Assembly (NCBI GenBank): GCA_900548145.1
Contig: URJB01000009.1
Coordinates: 1 to 64,000, forward strand
DNA: 64,000 nucleotides
Reading direction: 5' to 3'
From: an uncultured Eubacteriales bacterium
Lineage (GTDB): Bacteria > Bacillota > Clostridia > Christensenellales > Aristaeellaceae
Below are positions 16,400 to 25,761 of the stretch, piece after piece. Each line of letters opens with the position of its first letter. Within the stretch, counting starts at the first letter, position 1. The position numbers and the translations under genes were made by a program. The notes beneath the pieces are model-generated. The model was not told the origin of the DNA. It was given only the letters and a program-made list of their open reading frames with translations, and did no database searches.

Positions 16400-19300
16400 A
16401 TGGCCAATCAAAACGGAAAACAAAAAGCTTATGAGCCGGGTACCCTGGCTCTTTTTGCCGGACTCGGCGTTTTTATGAGCATTTTGGGCGTTGTCAGTCT
16501 GCTGGCCGTAGTGGGCGGCGTGCAGGGCATGGCCTTTGAAAAGATCAAACAGGTGATGCAGGGGCTTGGCGGCAGTCTGTGCATCGGCATCAGCGTGCTG
16601 CTCATCTGGGGCGGCGCGCTTTGCATGTTTACCGCCGGGAAAAACGTGCCCAAGCGCAGCTATTTCGCCATGCTGGTGTTATTTCTGGCGGTGCTGGGCA
16701 TTTTCAATCTGCTCAGTTCCGTCGGCACGCAAGGGCTGATGGACTATGGCGTGCAGTACAATCAGACCCAATACAGCCCCCCGCTGGCACAGGCGGACGG
16801 CTACTGGAACCTGATCCGCTTCGGATACCGAATTTCCTCCGGCAGCGGCGTGTTCGGCGGCGCGCTGGGGATGCTGCTGGCGTGGCCCGCCTGGACGTTT
16901 CTGGGCAAGACCTTTGGCGTGGCGGTGCTGGGGGTGATCTGCATCGCCTGTGTGCTGCTGATGACCCATTTCGACTTCCTGCAGATGATCGAGACCATCA
17001 AGGGAAAGAACGGCGAACGGAAGCAGAAACGAGAAGCCCAGCAGGCGCAGGAGCAGTACGCCCAGCAGCAGTGGCAAGCGCAGCAGCAGGCCGCCGAGGA
17101 GCAGAACAGCTTGAACTATCCCGCGTTTCTGCGGCGGCGCAAGCCCCAAAAGGCGGAACGGCTGGACGATCAGCCCCAGCAGATGTATCAGCAGCCGCAG
17201 ATGGCGGCTCAGCAGGCCGTGCCTCCGGGATATACGCTGATGTACGCCCCCAATGGCCAGCCCTATTACGCGCCGGTGACTCCCCAGCCGTGGCAGCAGG
17301 TGCAGCAGCCCCAGCAGCCGGAAATGTATAACGAGATCGTCATGCCCGCCGATGCGGAGCCTCTTTGGCGCAAGGGCCGCAAGAAGGACAAGACCCCGCA
17401 GAACCGTTCCCCCTTCGGCGCGCCGCCGTCCTATCCGTCCGCCCAGATCGTGCCTGAACAGCCGGAGCCTGTGCAGGAGCCGGAAGGAGACGCGGTCATT
17501 CTGTCTTCCTCCAAGCGGCGGGCGCTGGATCGGCTGGAACAGATTCGCAAGCGAAAGGCGGAGATCGACGCGGAATTGGCCGGGAACGAGGAAGCCACCC
17601 GCAGCGGGGAAACGCCCCCGTGGGAGGAAACAGCCGCTCCTGCCGCGCCTTTGCAAAACGCCGCTTCTGCCCAGAATTTTACGCCCGTGGCGGCCCAAAC
17701 GTTCGCGCCCGTGGCGGCTTCCCAGACCTTCGCGCCCGCTTCGTCCAATCCCGGCGCGTCTGCTGCTTCCATGCAGACCTTCGCCCCTGCGGCGGCTTCC
17801 CGGACGCTGGATGCTGCCGCGGCCCAGCCTGTGAAAACGGCCCCTGCTGCGGCGGAACCCGTGGATCGGGATGCAGCCTACAAGCGCCCGACCTCCATCG
17901 CCCAGCAGACCGGCCCTGTGACCCGCACTGCCCCGGTGACGGAAATTCACGACGAACCCCGGCGGCAAACGCCCTATGTGTACCCCTCCATTGAGCTTTT
18001 GAACCTGCAGCAGCGGGAGATCAAGGACACTCGTGCGCAGGACACTGAAAACGCCGGCCGGCTGGAAAAAACGCTGGAAAGCTTCAATATTCCCGCCAAG
18101 GTGCAGCGGGTCACTCATGGCCCCGCCGTGACCCGGTTCGAGCTGGGACTTCTGTCCAGCGGCGTGAACGTCAAGCGCATCATGAGCATCGCGGACAATA
18201 TCGCGCTGGATCTGGCGGCCAACGGCGGCGTTCGGATCGAGATCCCCATCCCCGGCACCAACCTGTTCGGCATCGAGGTGCCCAACCGGGAAATTCAGTC
18301 CGTTTCGCTGGCTGAGGTGCTCTTAAGCCCGGAAATGAAAAGCGCCAAGTCGCCCCTGACGGTGGCGCTGGGCCGGGACATCGCGGGCAAGCCGGTGCTG
18401 TGCGACATTGCCAAGATGCCCCACCTGCTGATTGCCGGTCAGACCGGCAGCGGTAAATCCGTCTGCATCAACGCCATCATCAACAGCCTTCTGTACCGCA
18501 CCAGCCCCGAAGACGTGCGCATGATCATGATCGATCCCAAAGTGGTGGAATTGCAGTGCTACAACGTGATTCCCCACCTGCTGATCCCCGTGGTGAGCGA
18601 CCCCCACAAGGCCGCTGGCGCGCTGAGCTGGGCCGTGGCGGAAATGCTGGACCGCTACCACAAGATGCAGCTGAAAAACGTGCGGGAGATCTCCGCCTAC
18701 AACGCCAAGCTGGAGCCTGGCGAGGAAAAGCTGCCCCGCATCGTTATCATCATCGACGAGTTGGCCGACCTGATGCTGGCCTGCAAGAAGGACGTGGAGG
18801 AAAGCATCATCCGTCTGGCCCAGCTGGCCCGCGCGGCGGGCATCCACATGGTGGTGGCCACCCAGCGCCCCACGGTGGACGTGATCACCGGCCTGATCAA
18901 GGCCAACATCCCTTCCCGAATCGCCTTCGCCGTGTCCTCCAGCATCGACAGCCGCACCATTTTGGACCAGAACGGCGCGGAAAAGCTGCTGGGCCGGGGC
19001 GATATGTTCTATTTCCCCACAGGGGCCAGCGCCCCTCTGCGGGTGCAGGGCTGCTTCCTCAGCGACGCGGAGACTGAGCGGGTGGTCACCTTCATCGGCG
19101 AGCATTCCAAGGTGGAGTTTGACCAGAACGTGCTGGAAACCGTGGAAAATACCGAGGACACCGCCAATCCGCTGGATGAGGGCGGCGACGACGATTCCGG
19201 CGTGGACGACCGCCTTGCCGAGGCGATTGAGATGGTCATCGCCGATGGTCAGGCCTCCATCAGTATGCTGCAGCGCCGCATGAAGATCGGCTACGCCCGG

Positions 19301-19423
19301 GCGGGCCGCCTGATCGACGATATGGCCAATCGCGGCATCGTCAGCAAATCCGTGGGCAGCAAGCCCCGGGAGGTGCTCATCACCCGGGAGGAGTTCGAGA
19401 AGATCAAGGAAACGCTGCGGTAA
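16400..19423 (+). CDS. ftsK: DNA translocase FtsK/SpoIIIE
   Basis: This 1007-residue protein has four N-terminal membrane helices (residues about 15-200), a long low-complexity linker rich in Gln, Pro and Ala (about 205-540), a RecA-like motor and a C-terminal winged-helix gamma domain (about 935-1007). Walker A is AGQTGSGKS near residue 678 and Walker B is IVIIIDELADL. The linker contains repeats of the type (Q)TFAPVAA. These hexameric pumps move chromosomal DNA across the division septum, in spore formers into the forespore. GGAGG precedes the ATG by 12 bases. The small membrane protein downstream probably shares its transcript. Confidence 0.94.
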   Translation: MANQNGKQKAYEPGTLALFAGLGVFMSILGVVSLLAVVGGVQGMAFEKIKQVMQGLGGSLCIGISVLLIWGGALCMFTAGKNVPKRSYFAMLVLFLAVLGIFNLLSSVGTQGLMDYGVQYNQTQYSPPLAQADGYWNLIRFGYRISSGSGVFGGALGMLLAWPAWTFLGKTFGVAVLGVICIACVLLMTHFDFLQMIETIKGKNGERKQKREAQQAQEQYAQQQWQAQQQAAEEQNSLNYPAFLRRRKPQKAERLDDQPQQMYQQPQMAAQQAVPPGYTLMYAPNGQPYYAPVTPQPWQQVQQPQQPEMYNEIVMPADAEPLWRKGRKKDKTPQNRSPFGAPPSYPSAQIVPEQPEPVQEPEGDAVILSSSKRRALDRLEQIRKRKAEIDAELAGNEEATRSGETPPWEETAAPAAPLQNAASAQNFTPVAAQTFAPVAASQTFAPASSNPGASAASMQTFAPAAASRTLDAAAAQPVKTAPAAAEPVDRDAAYKRPTSIAQQTGPVTRTAPVTEIHDEPRRQTPYVYPSIELLNLQQREIKDTRAQDTENAGRLEKTLESFNIPAKVQRVTHGPAVTRFELGLLSSGVNVKRIMSIADNIALDLAANGGVRIEIPIPGTNLFGIEVPNREIQSVSLAEVLLSPEMKSAKSPLTVALGRDIAGKPVLCDIAKMPHLLIAGQTGSGKSVCINAIINSLLYRTSPEDVRMIMIDPKVVELQCYNVIPHLLIPVVSDPHKAAGALSWAVAEMLDRYHKMQLKNVREISAYNAKLEPGEEKLPRIVIIIDELADLMLACKKDVEESIIRLAQLARAAGIHMVVATQRPTVDVITGLIKANIPSRIAFAVSSSIDSRTILDQNGAEKLLGRGDMFYFPTGASAPLRVQGCFLSDAETERVVTFIGEHSKVEFDQNVLETVENTEDTANPLDEGGDDDSGVDDRLAEAIEMVIADGQASISMLQRRMKIGYARAGRLIDDMANRGIVSKSVGSKPREVLITREEFEKIKETLR

Positions 19424-19461
19424 GCTTGCGAATATACAAAAGGAAAAGAGGCAAAAGGGAA

Positions 19462-19947
19462 ATGAAAATTCAGAAGTTGGTGGGAACCGTGATTCTGCTG
19501 GCGGGCGTGGCTTTGCTGATCGTGGGGCTGACCCTGCAGGTGCCGGGAACCTATCTGACCACTTACGCCAGTCTGGATGGCGCGGCGATCGACGGCGATA
19601 CGGCTTCGTCGATCCGGGAGTATGTGGGCGGCGACGCGTACAATTACATTATCGGCGCTTCACTGGTCGGTGCGAAAATTTCCGGGCTTATCATGGCAAA
19701 GGCGGTATACACTGCAGCTGGGGTGCTGGTGATCTGCCTTGGGCTGATTTGTCTGTTCTGCGGTCCCAAGGAACCGCGCATCAAGAAGCCGGAGAAAATC
19801 GTCTCTGCGCCTGAAAAAGCGGACGAAACGACCGAAGAAGTTTCAACGGAAGAAGCCGCACAGAAAGCGGAGGAAACGAATGCTTCGGAAGAAAAAGAGA
19901 TGGACGCAGTCGAAACTGCGGAGAGTACTGAAGAAGAAAAGAAATAA
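19462..19947 (+). CDS. Small membrane protein with an acidic C-terminal tail, function unknown
   Basis: This 161-residue protein has two membrane helices (about residues 5-25 and 75-97) enclosing a short external loop. A cytoplasmic tail of about 55 residues follows, made mostly of Glu, Lys, Ala and Thr. ATG 19462 is preferred to an upstream TTG because AGGCAAAAGGG precedes it. It lies 38 bases after spoIIIE/ftsK. No family is recognised. An AT-rich stretch (19950-20000) follows with no clear terminator hairpin. Confidence 0.6.
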   Translation: MKIQKLVGTVILLAGVALLIVGLTLQVPGTYLTTYASLDGAAIDGDTASSIREYVGGDAYNYIIGASLVGAKISGLIMAKAVYTAAGVLVICLGLICLFCGPKEPRIKKPEKIVSAPEKADETTEEVSTEEAAQKAEETNASEEKEMDAVETAESTEEEKK

Positions 19948-20009
19948 ACAAGACGAAAGTCATTTAAAAATAGTTAAATAAAACTAACCAAAAAGAAACG
20001 GCAAAATTC

Positions 20010-20038
20010 TTGCATCCGCACGGCGGGCATGGTATGAT
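20010..20038 (+). promoter_or_regulatory. Promoter of the radical-SAM/RNase G/miaB/mutSL run
   Basis: TTGCAT (20010-20015), a 17-base spacer and TATGAT (20033-20038) give a good sigma-A promoter 29 bases before the first gene of the run. Confidence 0.65.
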
Positions 20039-20067
20039 TACTTCGTATGCAATGAAGGAGGAATACC

Positions 20068-21912
20068 ATGCCCGTTTTCATTGACGATCTTCTCAGCCGG
20101 GTGGAAAAACCGGCCCGGTATACCGGCGGCGAGATGAACGCTACCACCAAATCCTTTGACGATGCGGATGTTACCTTCGCATTTTGTTTTCCCGATACCT
20201 ACGAGGTCGCCATGAGCCATCTGGGCATGAAGATCCTCTACGGTATCCTGAACGACCTGCCCTATGCCCTGTGCGAGCGGGTCTGTATGCCGTGGACGGA
20301 TATGCGCAGGGAGCTGAAAGCGGCGGGGCGGCCGCTGTTTTCGCTGGAAAGCCGCCATGCCCTGAATGAGTTTGATATTGTGGGTTTCACCCTGCAATAT
20401 GAAATGAGCTATACCAACATTCTGGATATGCTGGATATGGGCGGCATTCCTGTCCGCACCTGCGACCGGAAGGAAAGCGACCCCTTCGTGGTGGCGGGCG
20501 GCCCCTGCGCCTTCAACCCCGAACCTCTGTGGGAGTTCATCGACTGCTTCATGATCGGCGACGGCGAGGATTCCATTGTGGAAGTGACCGATACCATCAT
20601 GAACTGCCGCAAGGAGGGCGTTTCCCGTCAGGAGTGTCTGCGCCGGCTGGCAAAGCTGGAAAGCGTGTATGTGCCATCCCTGTACCGGGACGAGTACAAC
20701 CCGGACGGCACGCTCAAAAGCCTGACGCCTATCGACGATGCGGCCCCGGCGGTGATTCACAAGCGGGTCTTCCGCAACATGGACGACGCCTATGTGCCCA
20801 CCCATCCGCCGGTGCCCTATATGCAGGTGGTCTTTGACCGCATCATGCTGGAGATCATGCGCGGCTGCACCCGGGGCTGCCGCTTCTGTCAGGCGGGAAT
20901 GCTGTACCGCCCCGTCCGGGAGCGCAGCGTGGAAAAGCTGGTGGAGGTAGCCAAGGCCAGTATTGAAAACACCGGCTATGAGGAGATTTCCCTGAGTTCC
21001 CTTTCCAGCAGCGACTATTCTCATATCAACGAGCTGGCCACCCGGCTGACGGACGAGCTGTGCGACCAGCGGGTCAGTCTGTCCCTGCCCAGTCTGCGGG
21101 TGGACAAATTCGTGCAGGACACCCTGTCCCAGACTCAGCGGGTGAAAAAGAGCAGCCTGACCTTCGCCCCCGAAGCGGGCACCCAGCGCCTGCGGGACGT
21201 GATCAACAAGGGCGTGACCGAGGAAGATCTGGTCAACACCCTGCATCACGCCTTTGAAAACGGCTGGAACGGTGTGAAGCTGTACTTCATGACCGGCCTG
21301 CCCACCGAGACTGACGAAGACCTGCTAGGCATTGCCGAGCTGGCCAAGGTGGCCGCTGGGGCCTATTATTCCGTGCCCAAGGACAAACGGGTCAAGGGAC
21401 TGCGTATCACCTGCAGCGCCAGCGTGTTTGTGCCCAAGCCCTTTACGCCCTTCCAGTGGTGCGCACAGGACCGGCCCGAGGATGTGGTGCGCAAGCAGCA
21501 CATGGTGAAGGATGCGTTCCAGAAATACAAAAACGCCCGCTTCATTTATCATGATTCCAGCCTGAGCCGCATTGAAGCCTGCTTTGCCGTGGGCGACCGG
21601 CGGCTTTCCAAGGTGCTGTACCGGGCGTGGCAGTCCGGCTGCATTCTGGACGGCTGGGACGAGTGCTTCCTGTACGACAACTGGCTGCAGGCCTTTGTGG
21701 ACTGCGGACTGGACTTGGACTTCTACGCCCACCGCCAGCGTTCGCTGGACGAGACCCTGCCGTGGGATCATATTGACGCGTACATTTCCAAGAGCTTCCT
21801 GAAACGGGAGTATGAAAAGGCCCTGCGGGCCGAGACCACCCGGGACTGCCGGGAGGGCTGCAACGGCTGCGGCTTGCAGGTTTTGAAGGGAGTGTGCAGG
21901 GGATGCGAATGA
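20068..21912 (+). CDS. TIGR03960-type B12-binding-domain radical SAM protein
   Basis: This 614-residue protein has an N-terminal Rossmann-like domain of the B12-binding type (about 1-180). A radical SAM core follows with Cys267, Cys271 and Cys274 in RGCTRGCRFCQ. The C-terminus is Cys-rich (DCREGCNGCG, then CRGCE). Members of this family sit next to a DUF2344 protein and RNase G across Clostridia, as here. The reaction is unknown; a role in RNA or ribosome modification is suggested by the neighbours only. GAAGGAGG precedes the ATG. The 3' end overlaps the next gene by ten bases. Confidence 0.9.
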   Translation: MPVFIDDLLSRVEKPARYTGGEMNATTKSFDDADVTFAFCFPDTYEVAMSHLGMKILYGILNDLPYALCERVCMPWTDMRRELKAAGRPLFSLESRHALNEFDIVGFTLQYEMSYTNILDMLDMGGIPVRTCDRKESDPFVVAGGPCAFNPEPLWEFIDCFMIGDGEDSIVEVTDTIMNCRKEGVSRQECLRRLAKLESVYVPSLYRDEYNPDGTLKSLTPIDDAAPAVIHKRVFRNMDDAYVPTHPPVPYMQVVFDRIMLEIMRGCTRGCRFCQAGMLYRPVRERSVEKLVEVAKASIENTGYEEISLSSLSSSDYSHINELATRLTDELCDQRVSLSLPSLRVDKFVQDTLSQTQRVKKSSLTFAPEAGTQRLRDVINKGVTEEDLVNTLHHAFENGWNGVKLYFMTGLPTETDEDLLGIAELAKVAAGAYYSVPKDKRVKGLRITCSASVFVPKPFTPFQWCAQDRPEDVVRKQHMVKDAFQKYKNARFIYHDSSLSRIEACFAVGDRRLSKVLYRAWQSGCILDGWDECFLYDNWLQAFVDCGLDLDFYAHRQRSLDETLPWDHIDAYISKSFLKREYEKALRAETTRDCREGCNGCGLQVLKGVCRGCE

Positions 21913-22601
21913 TGGCCGCTTTCGAAAAGGGTGAAAAGCTGCGCTTCATCGGTCATCTGGACTTGATGCGCACCATGCAGCGGGCGCTTCGGCGCAGCCA
22001 TTTGCCCATCAAATACTCCAACGGCTTCAACCCCCATATCCGTCTGAGCTTCGCCGCGCCCCTGAGCGTGGGCGTGGCCGGAAAGCGGGAAATGATGGAG
22101 GTGCCCGTGGAGGACGGAACATCCCCGGCGGAGTTTATTCAAAAGCTGAACGCCTGTTTGCCGCCCGATTTGCAGATTGTTTCGGCTAAGCCGGTCAGCG
22201 ATGAGTTTCCCACCCTGATGTCGCTGATGGCCGGTTCGGAGTATTCCATCCGTCTGCCCCGGAGCGCGGCGGCGGATCAGGCGGCGGCCCGCTTTGCGGA
22301 TTTCATGGCGCTGAAGGAATATATCGCCGTGCGCCGCACCAAGAGCGGCGACGCGGACTGTAACATCCGGCCCTTCGTGCTGGACGGCGGCATTGAAAAC
22401 AGCGAAACGGAGCACGTGATTCATCTGACCATCGTGTCCGATCCCAAGGACGGCGCACTGAAGCCAAGCCTGTGGCTGCGGTGTCTGTATGAGTTCGCCG
22501 GTCAGGACGCGCAGGAGACGGAGAAAGCCATGATCTTCCGGGAGAAAATGCTGGCCCGGAACAAGGAAGGCAAGCTGGTTCCCATGGAGGAGCTGGCATG
22601 A
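21903..22601 (+). CDS. TIGR03936/DUF2344 radical-SAM-associated protein
   Basis: This 232-residue protein shows the family opening FEKGEKLRFIGHLDLMRTMQ and the segment SNGFNPHIRLSFAAPLSVG. It is the standing partner of the TIGR03960 radical SAM protein and in some genomes is fused to it. Function is unknown. ATG 21903 is the likely start, with a GTG nine bases upstream as an alternative. It overlaps the stop of the previous gene and, by four bases, the start of RNase G, so the three are probably translationally coupled. Confidence 0.87.
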   Translation: MRMMAAFEKGEKLRFIGHLDLMRTMQRALRRSHLPIKYSNGFNPHIRLSFAAPLSVGVAGKREMMEVPVEDGTSPAEFIQKLNACLPPDLQIVSAKPVSDEFPTLMSLMAGSEYSIRLPRSAAADQAAARFADFMALKEYIAVRRTKSGDADCNIRPFVLDGGIENSETEHVIHLTIVSDPKDGALKPSLWLRCLYEFAGQDAQETEKAMIFREKMLARNKEGKLVPMEELA

Positions 22602-23800
22602 GCGAGGCCTACACGCTGCTGTGCCGCGAAAGCGACGACGTGCGGCAGACGACGCTTTTGAGCGAAAAACGCCTGCTGGAATACACGCGGGAGGAAGCTG
22701 CTGGCGAAAGTCTGGTGGGCACGCTGTTTTTGGGCCGGGTGGAGCGGGTGCTGCCCCAGATCAAGGCCGCGTTTGTGAAGCTGGGGCTGGCCCAGAACGG
22801 CTTTCTGCCCATTCGGGAGCAGGAGAGCTTCCATCAGGCCAACGGCCCCGCGCCCCTTCTGACGGGGGAAGACGTGCTGGTGCAGGTCAAAAAAGACCCC
22901 AAGGGCGAGAAGGGCGCGTTCCTGACCCGGGACGTGATCTTGCCGGGCCAGTATGTGCTGCTGATGCCCATGAATCATCACGTGGGGGTCAGCAAGCGCA
23001 TCGAAGGCGAGGAAGACCATGCCCGCGCCCGGATGCTGGGCAAAAAGCTGTCCGGTGGACGAATCGGCGTGATCGTCCGTCATGCCGCTCTGTTCGCCCG
23101 GGAAAGCGAGATCCGGGCGGAAATGGAAGAAATGGAAGCTGAGTGGAGCCGGCTGACGGCGGGCGCGTCCTGCCGCAGGGCGCCGGAGCTGCTGCAAAAG
23201 CCGGTTTCGCCCCTGAAAGCCCTCTGCCGGGATTATTCCGCCCGGCATGAGTGCTCTGTGCTGACCGACCGGCCTCTTTCCGAAAGCCTGCCGGAGGGCG
23301 TGACGGTGCAGCAGGTTTCCCCGGAAGAAATGGAAGAATGCTGGAATCGCTTGCAGATTCGCAGACAGCTGAAGGAAGCCCTTGGCCGGAAGGTTCCTTT
23401 GTTAAATGGCGGCAACCTGATGATCGACCAGCGGGAAGCCATGAGCACCGTGGATGTGAACAGCGGCTCCTTTGTGGAAAGCGACGGCGGGCAAAGTCTG
23501 CCCCTTTCCCAGAATCTGGCGGCGGTGGGGGAGATCGCCCGGCAGATTCGGCTGCGGAATCTTTCCGGGATGATTCTGATCGATTTTATCGACATGGATC
23601 GGGAGGACGAGCGCCGTCAGGTGCAGGAAGACATGGAACAGGCTCTTGGCGACGATCGGGTCAAGACCGTCGTTCACGGGTTTACCCGGCTGGGTATTCT
23701 GGAGATCACCCGCAAGCGCACGGGGGAGACCCTGCAGGAAATGCTGACGGAACCCTGCCGCGCCTGCGGCGAGACGGGCCGCACGCTCGGAGAATGGTAA
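22598..23800 (+). CDS. rng: Ribonuclease E/G family endoribonuclease
   Basis: This 400-residue protein is RNase G-like. An S1-type RNA-binding domain sits at residues about 30-110 (GTLFLGRVERVLPQIKAAFV). The catalytic Mg-binding aspartates lie in VDVNSG and IDFIDMD, and the zinc-link motif near the end is PCRACGETG. It cuts single-stranded AU-rich RNA during rRNA maturation and mRNA decay. The start overlaps the previous stop (ATGA). In many Clostridia rplU follows; here miaB follows and overlaps by seven bases. Confidence 0.93.
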   Translation: MSEAYTLLCRESDDVRQTTLLSEKRLLEYTREEAAGESLVGTLFLGRVERVLPQIKAAFVKLGLAQNGFLPIREQESFHQANGPAPLLTGEDVLVQVKKDPKGEKGAFLTRDVILPGQYVLLMPMNHHVGVSKRIEGEEDHARARMLGKKLSGGRIGVIVRHAALFARESEIRAEMEEMEAEWSRLTAGASCRRAPELLQKPVSPLKALCRDYSARHECSVLTDRPLSESLPEGVTVQQVSPEEMEECWNRLQIRRQLKEALGRKVPLLNGGNLMIDQREAMSTVDVNSGSFVESDGGQSLPLSQNLAAVGEIARQIRLRNLSGMILIDFIDMDREDERRQVQEDMEQALGDDRVKTVVHGFTRLGILEITRKRTGETLQEMLTEPCRACGETGRTLGEW

Positions 23801-25230
23801 ACGAAAGGACGTATAAGAACTTGGAACATCACGCCACTTATGTGACCGAAGCGCAGCGGGAAGAGCAGCTGAAAGCCATCCGCGCGTTACGGGAAAGGGA
23901 AGACCGGCCGGAAAGCTATTTTATCGTGACCTACGGCTGTCAGATGAACGCCCACGACAGCGAAAAGCTGGCGGGACTTTTGGAAGAAATGGGCATGACC
24001 GAGGCCGAAGACCGCACCAAGGCCGATCTGGTGCTGTTCAACACCTGCTGCGTCCGGGACAACGCCGAGCGCCGGGCGCTGGGCAACGTGACGTGGCTGA
24101 AGGAACTGAAGAAGGAAAAGCCCCGGCTTCTGATCGGCGTATGCGGCTGCATGGTGCAGCAGCCCGGCATGGCGGAGAAGATCCTCAAGCAGTATCGCTT
24201 TATCGATCTGGCTTTCGGCACCCACAACCTGCACGAGCTGCCGGGCATGCTGCTGCGCCTGTGCCAGCAGCGCACCCGGGTGGTCAGCATTTCCCATGAG
24301 GAAGACCTGATCGCCGAGGGCCTGCCGGTGAAGCGGCTGAATGCATGGCACGCCTACATCACCATCATGTACGGCTGCAACAACTTTTGCTCCTACTGCG
24401 TGGTGCCCTACGTGCGAGGCCGGGAGCGCTCCCGCCGCATGGAGGACATTCTCCGGGAAGCGCAGGAGCTCAAGCAGTCCGGCGTACAGGAGATCATGCT
24501 GCTGGGCCAGAACGTGAACAGCTACGGCAACGGCTCCGAAAACGGGGATACCTTCCCCGGGCTGCTGCGGGAGCTGGACCGGCTGGACATTCCCCGCATC
24601 CGCTTCATGACCTCTCATCCCAAGGATCTGAGCGACGAACTGATCGAAGTGATGGCCGGGGGAAAGCATATCCTTCATCAGCTGCATCTGCCCGCTCAGA
24701 GCGGCAACGACGAGATTCTCCGGCTCATGAACCGCCACTATACCCGGGAAGACTATCTGCGCAAGGTGGAAAAGCTCCGGGCAGCTATCCCGGATATCGG
24801 CCTGACCACCGACCTGATCGTGTCCTTCCCCGGGGAGACGGAGGCTCAATTCGAGGACACGCTGTCGCTGGTGCGGGAGGTGGGCTATGATTCTGCGTTT
24901 ACCTTTATTTACTCTCCCCGGGAAGGCACCCGGGCCGCCAAAATGGACGGCCAGATTCCGGCGGAGGAAAGCTCCCGCCGCATCGCCCGGCTGATTCAGG
25001 AGGTGGAAGCCTCCACCGCCCGGGTGCATGAGAGTATGGTGGGCAAAAACGAGGAAATTCTGGTGGAGGGTCTCTCCAAGCGGGACGAGCATCAGATTTC
25101 AGGCAAGGGCAGCCGGGGCATCACCGTCACGCTGGACGGCTCGGCTGCGGACATCGGGAAAATTCTTCCCGTCAGAATTACCTCCGCGGCGGTCAATACC
25201 CTCCGGGGAGAAAGAATCGAAAGGGGTTAA
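23794..25230 (+). CDS. miaB: tRNA-2-methylthio-N6-dimethylallyladenosine synthase MiaB
   Basis: This 478-residue enzyme adds the methylthio group to i6A37 of tRNAs. It has an N-terminal cluster domain with Cys49 (TYGCQMN), the NTCCVR and GCMVQQ cysteines, a radical SAM core with Cys195, Cys199 and Cys202 (CNNFCSYC), and a C-terminal TRAM domain. ATG 23794 overlaps the RNase G stop. A TTG at 23821 with AAAGGA upstream is a possible alternative. The partner enzyme gene miaA lies 7 kb downstream in the same direction. A RicA-like gene follows six bases later, as ymcA follows ymcB in Bacillus. Confidence 0.95.
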   Translation: MVNERTYKNLEHHATYVTEAQREEQLKAIRALREREDRPESYFIVTYGCQMNAHDSEKLAGLLEEMGMTEAEDRTKADLVLFNTCCVRDNAERRALGNVTWLKELKKEKPRLLIGVCGCMVQQPGMAEKILKQYRFIDLAFGTHNLHELPGMLLRLCQQRTRVVSISHEEDLIAEGLPVKRLNAWHAYITIMYGCNNFCSYCVVPYVRGRERSRRMEDILREAQELKQSGVQEIMLLGQNVNSYGNGSENGDTFPGLLRELDRLDIPRIRFMTSHPKDLSDELIEVMAGGKHILHQLHLPAQSGNDEILRLMNRHYTREDYLRKVEKLRAAIPDIGLTTDLIVSFPGETEAQFEDTLSLVREVGYDSAFTFIYSPREGTRAAKMDGQIPAEESSRRIARLIQEVEASTARVHESMVGKNEEILVEGLSKRDEHQISGKGSRGITVTLDGSAADIGKILPVRITSAAVNTLRGERIERG

Positions 25231-25236
25231 TCACTC

Positions 25237-25653
25237 ATGGAAAAAGTACTCAATCAGGCGGAAATGCTGGCGGAAGCCATTCTGGAAAGCGAAGAATACA
25301 TCAACATGCGGCTGACCGAGCAGGCCGTGATGAAGGACGAGGAAGCCACCCTGCTGGTGGCCAACTATTCCGAGAAGCGCAGCAAGGTGGAAGAACTGCT
25401 GGCCAATCCCAATTTGGACCGGGGCGAGCTGGCCAAGGCGGGTCAGGCGCTGCAGGAAGCCGAGCATATGCTCGACCATAACAAGCTTATCGCCAAGATG
25501 CAGGAAACCAACGACGCTTTTACCGATATGATGAAGAAGGTCAACAAGATCATCAAGAAGGTCGTCACCGGCGAGGACGAAGAGGAAGAAGAGCACGGCT
25601 GCACCGGCTCCTGCTCCAGCTGCGGCGGCGGTTGCGGACATCATCATCATTGA
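25237..25653 (+). CDS. YlbF/YmcA (RicA-like) family protein with Cys/His-rich tail
   Basis: This 138-residue helical protein belongs to the YlbF/YmcA family. In Bacillus, RicA, RicF and RicT form a complex that binds Fe-S clusters and steers RNase Y, competence, biofilm and sporulation. The position directly after miaB and before mutS matches ymcA. Residues 1-115 form amphipathic helices. The tail has an acidic run, then CTGSCSSCGGGCGHHHH with four Cys and four His, a probable metal or Fe-S ligand set. AAAGGGG precedes the ATG. No RicT gene lies in this window. Confidence 0.8.
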   Translation: MEKVLNQAEMLAEAILESEEYINMRLTEQAVMKDEEATLLVANYSEKRSKVEELLANPNLDRGELAKAGQALQEAEHMLDHNKLIAKMQETNDAFTDMMKKVNKIIKKVVTGEDEEEEEHGCTGSCSSCGGGCGHHHH

Positions 25654-25667
25654 TCCTTCCAAATACT

Positions 25668-25693
25668 GTCAGAGGGGCCTGCGCCCCTCTGAC
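25668..25693 (+). terminator. Strong hairpin after the RicA-like gene
   Basis: GTCAGAGGGG (25668-25677) pairs with CCCCTCTGAC (25684-25693), plus one further inner pair and a four-base loop. No T-tract follows directly, so it may attenuate or stabilise mRNA ends and not terminate fully before mutS. Confidence 0.55.
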
Positions 25694-25761
25694 GGCTTTC
25701 CACCGGGATTTTGGAACGTTTGACATTCTGTTTGTTTTGGTACGAAAGGACGGGTGAAACC

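Noticed and set aside
23251..23793. Long N-terminal extension of MiaB
   Set aside because: It is the RNase G gene read in another frame. MiaB homology starts only after ATG 23794.
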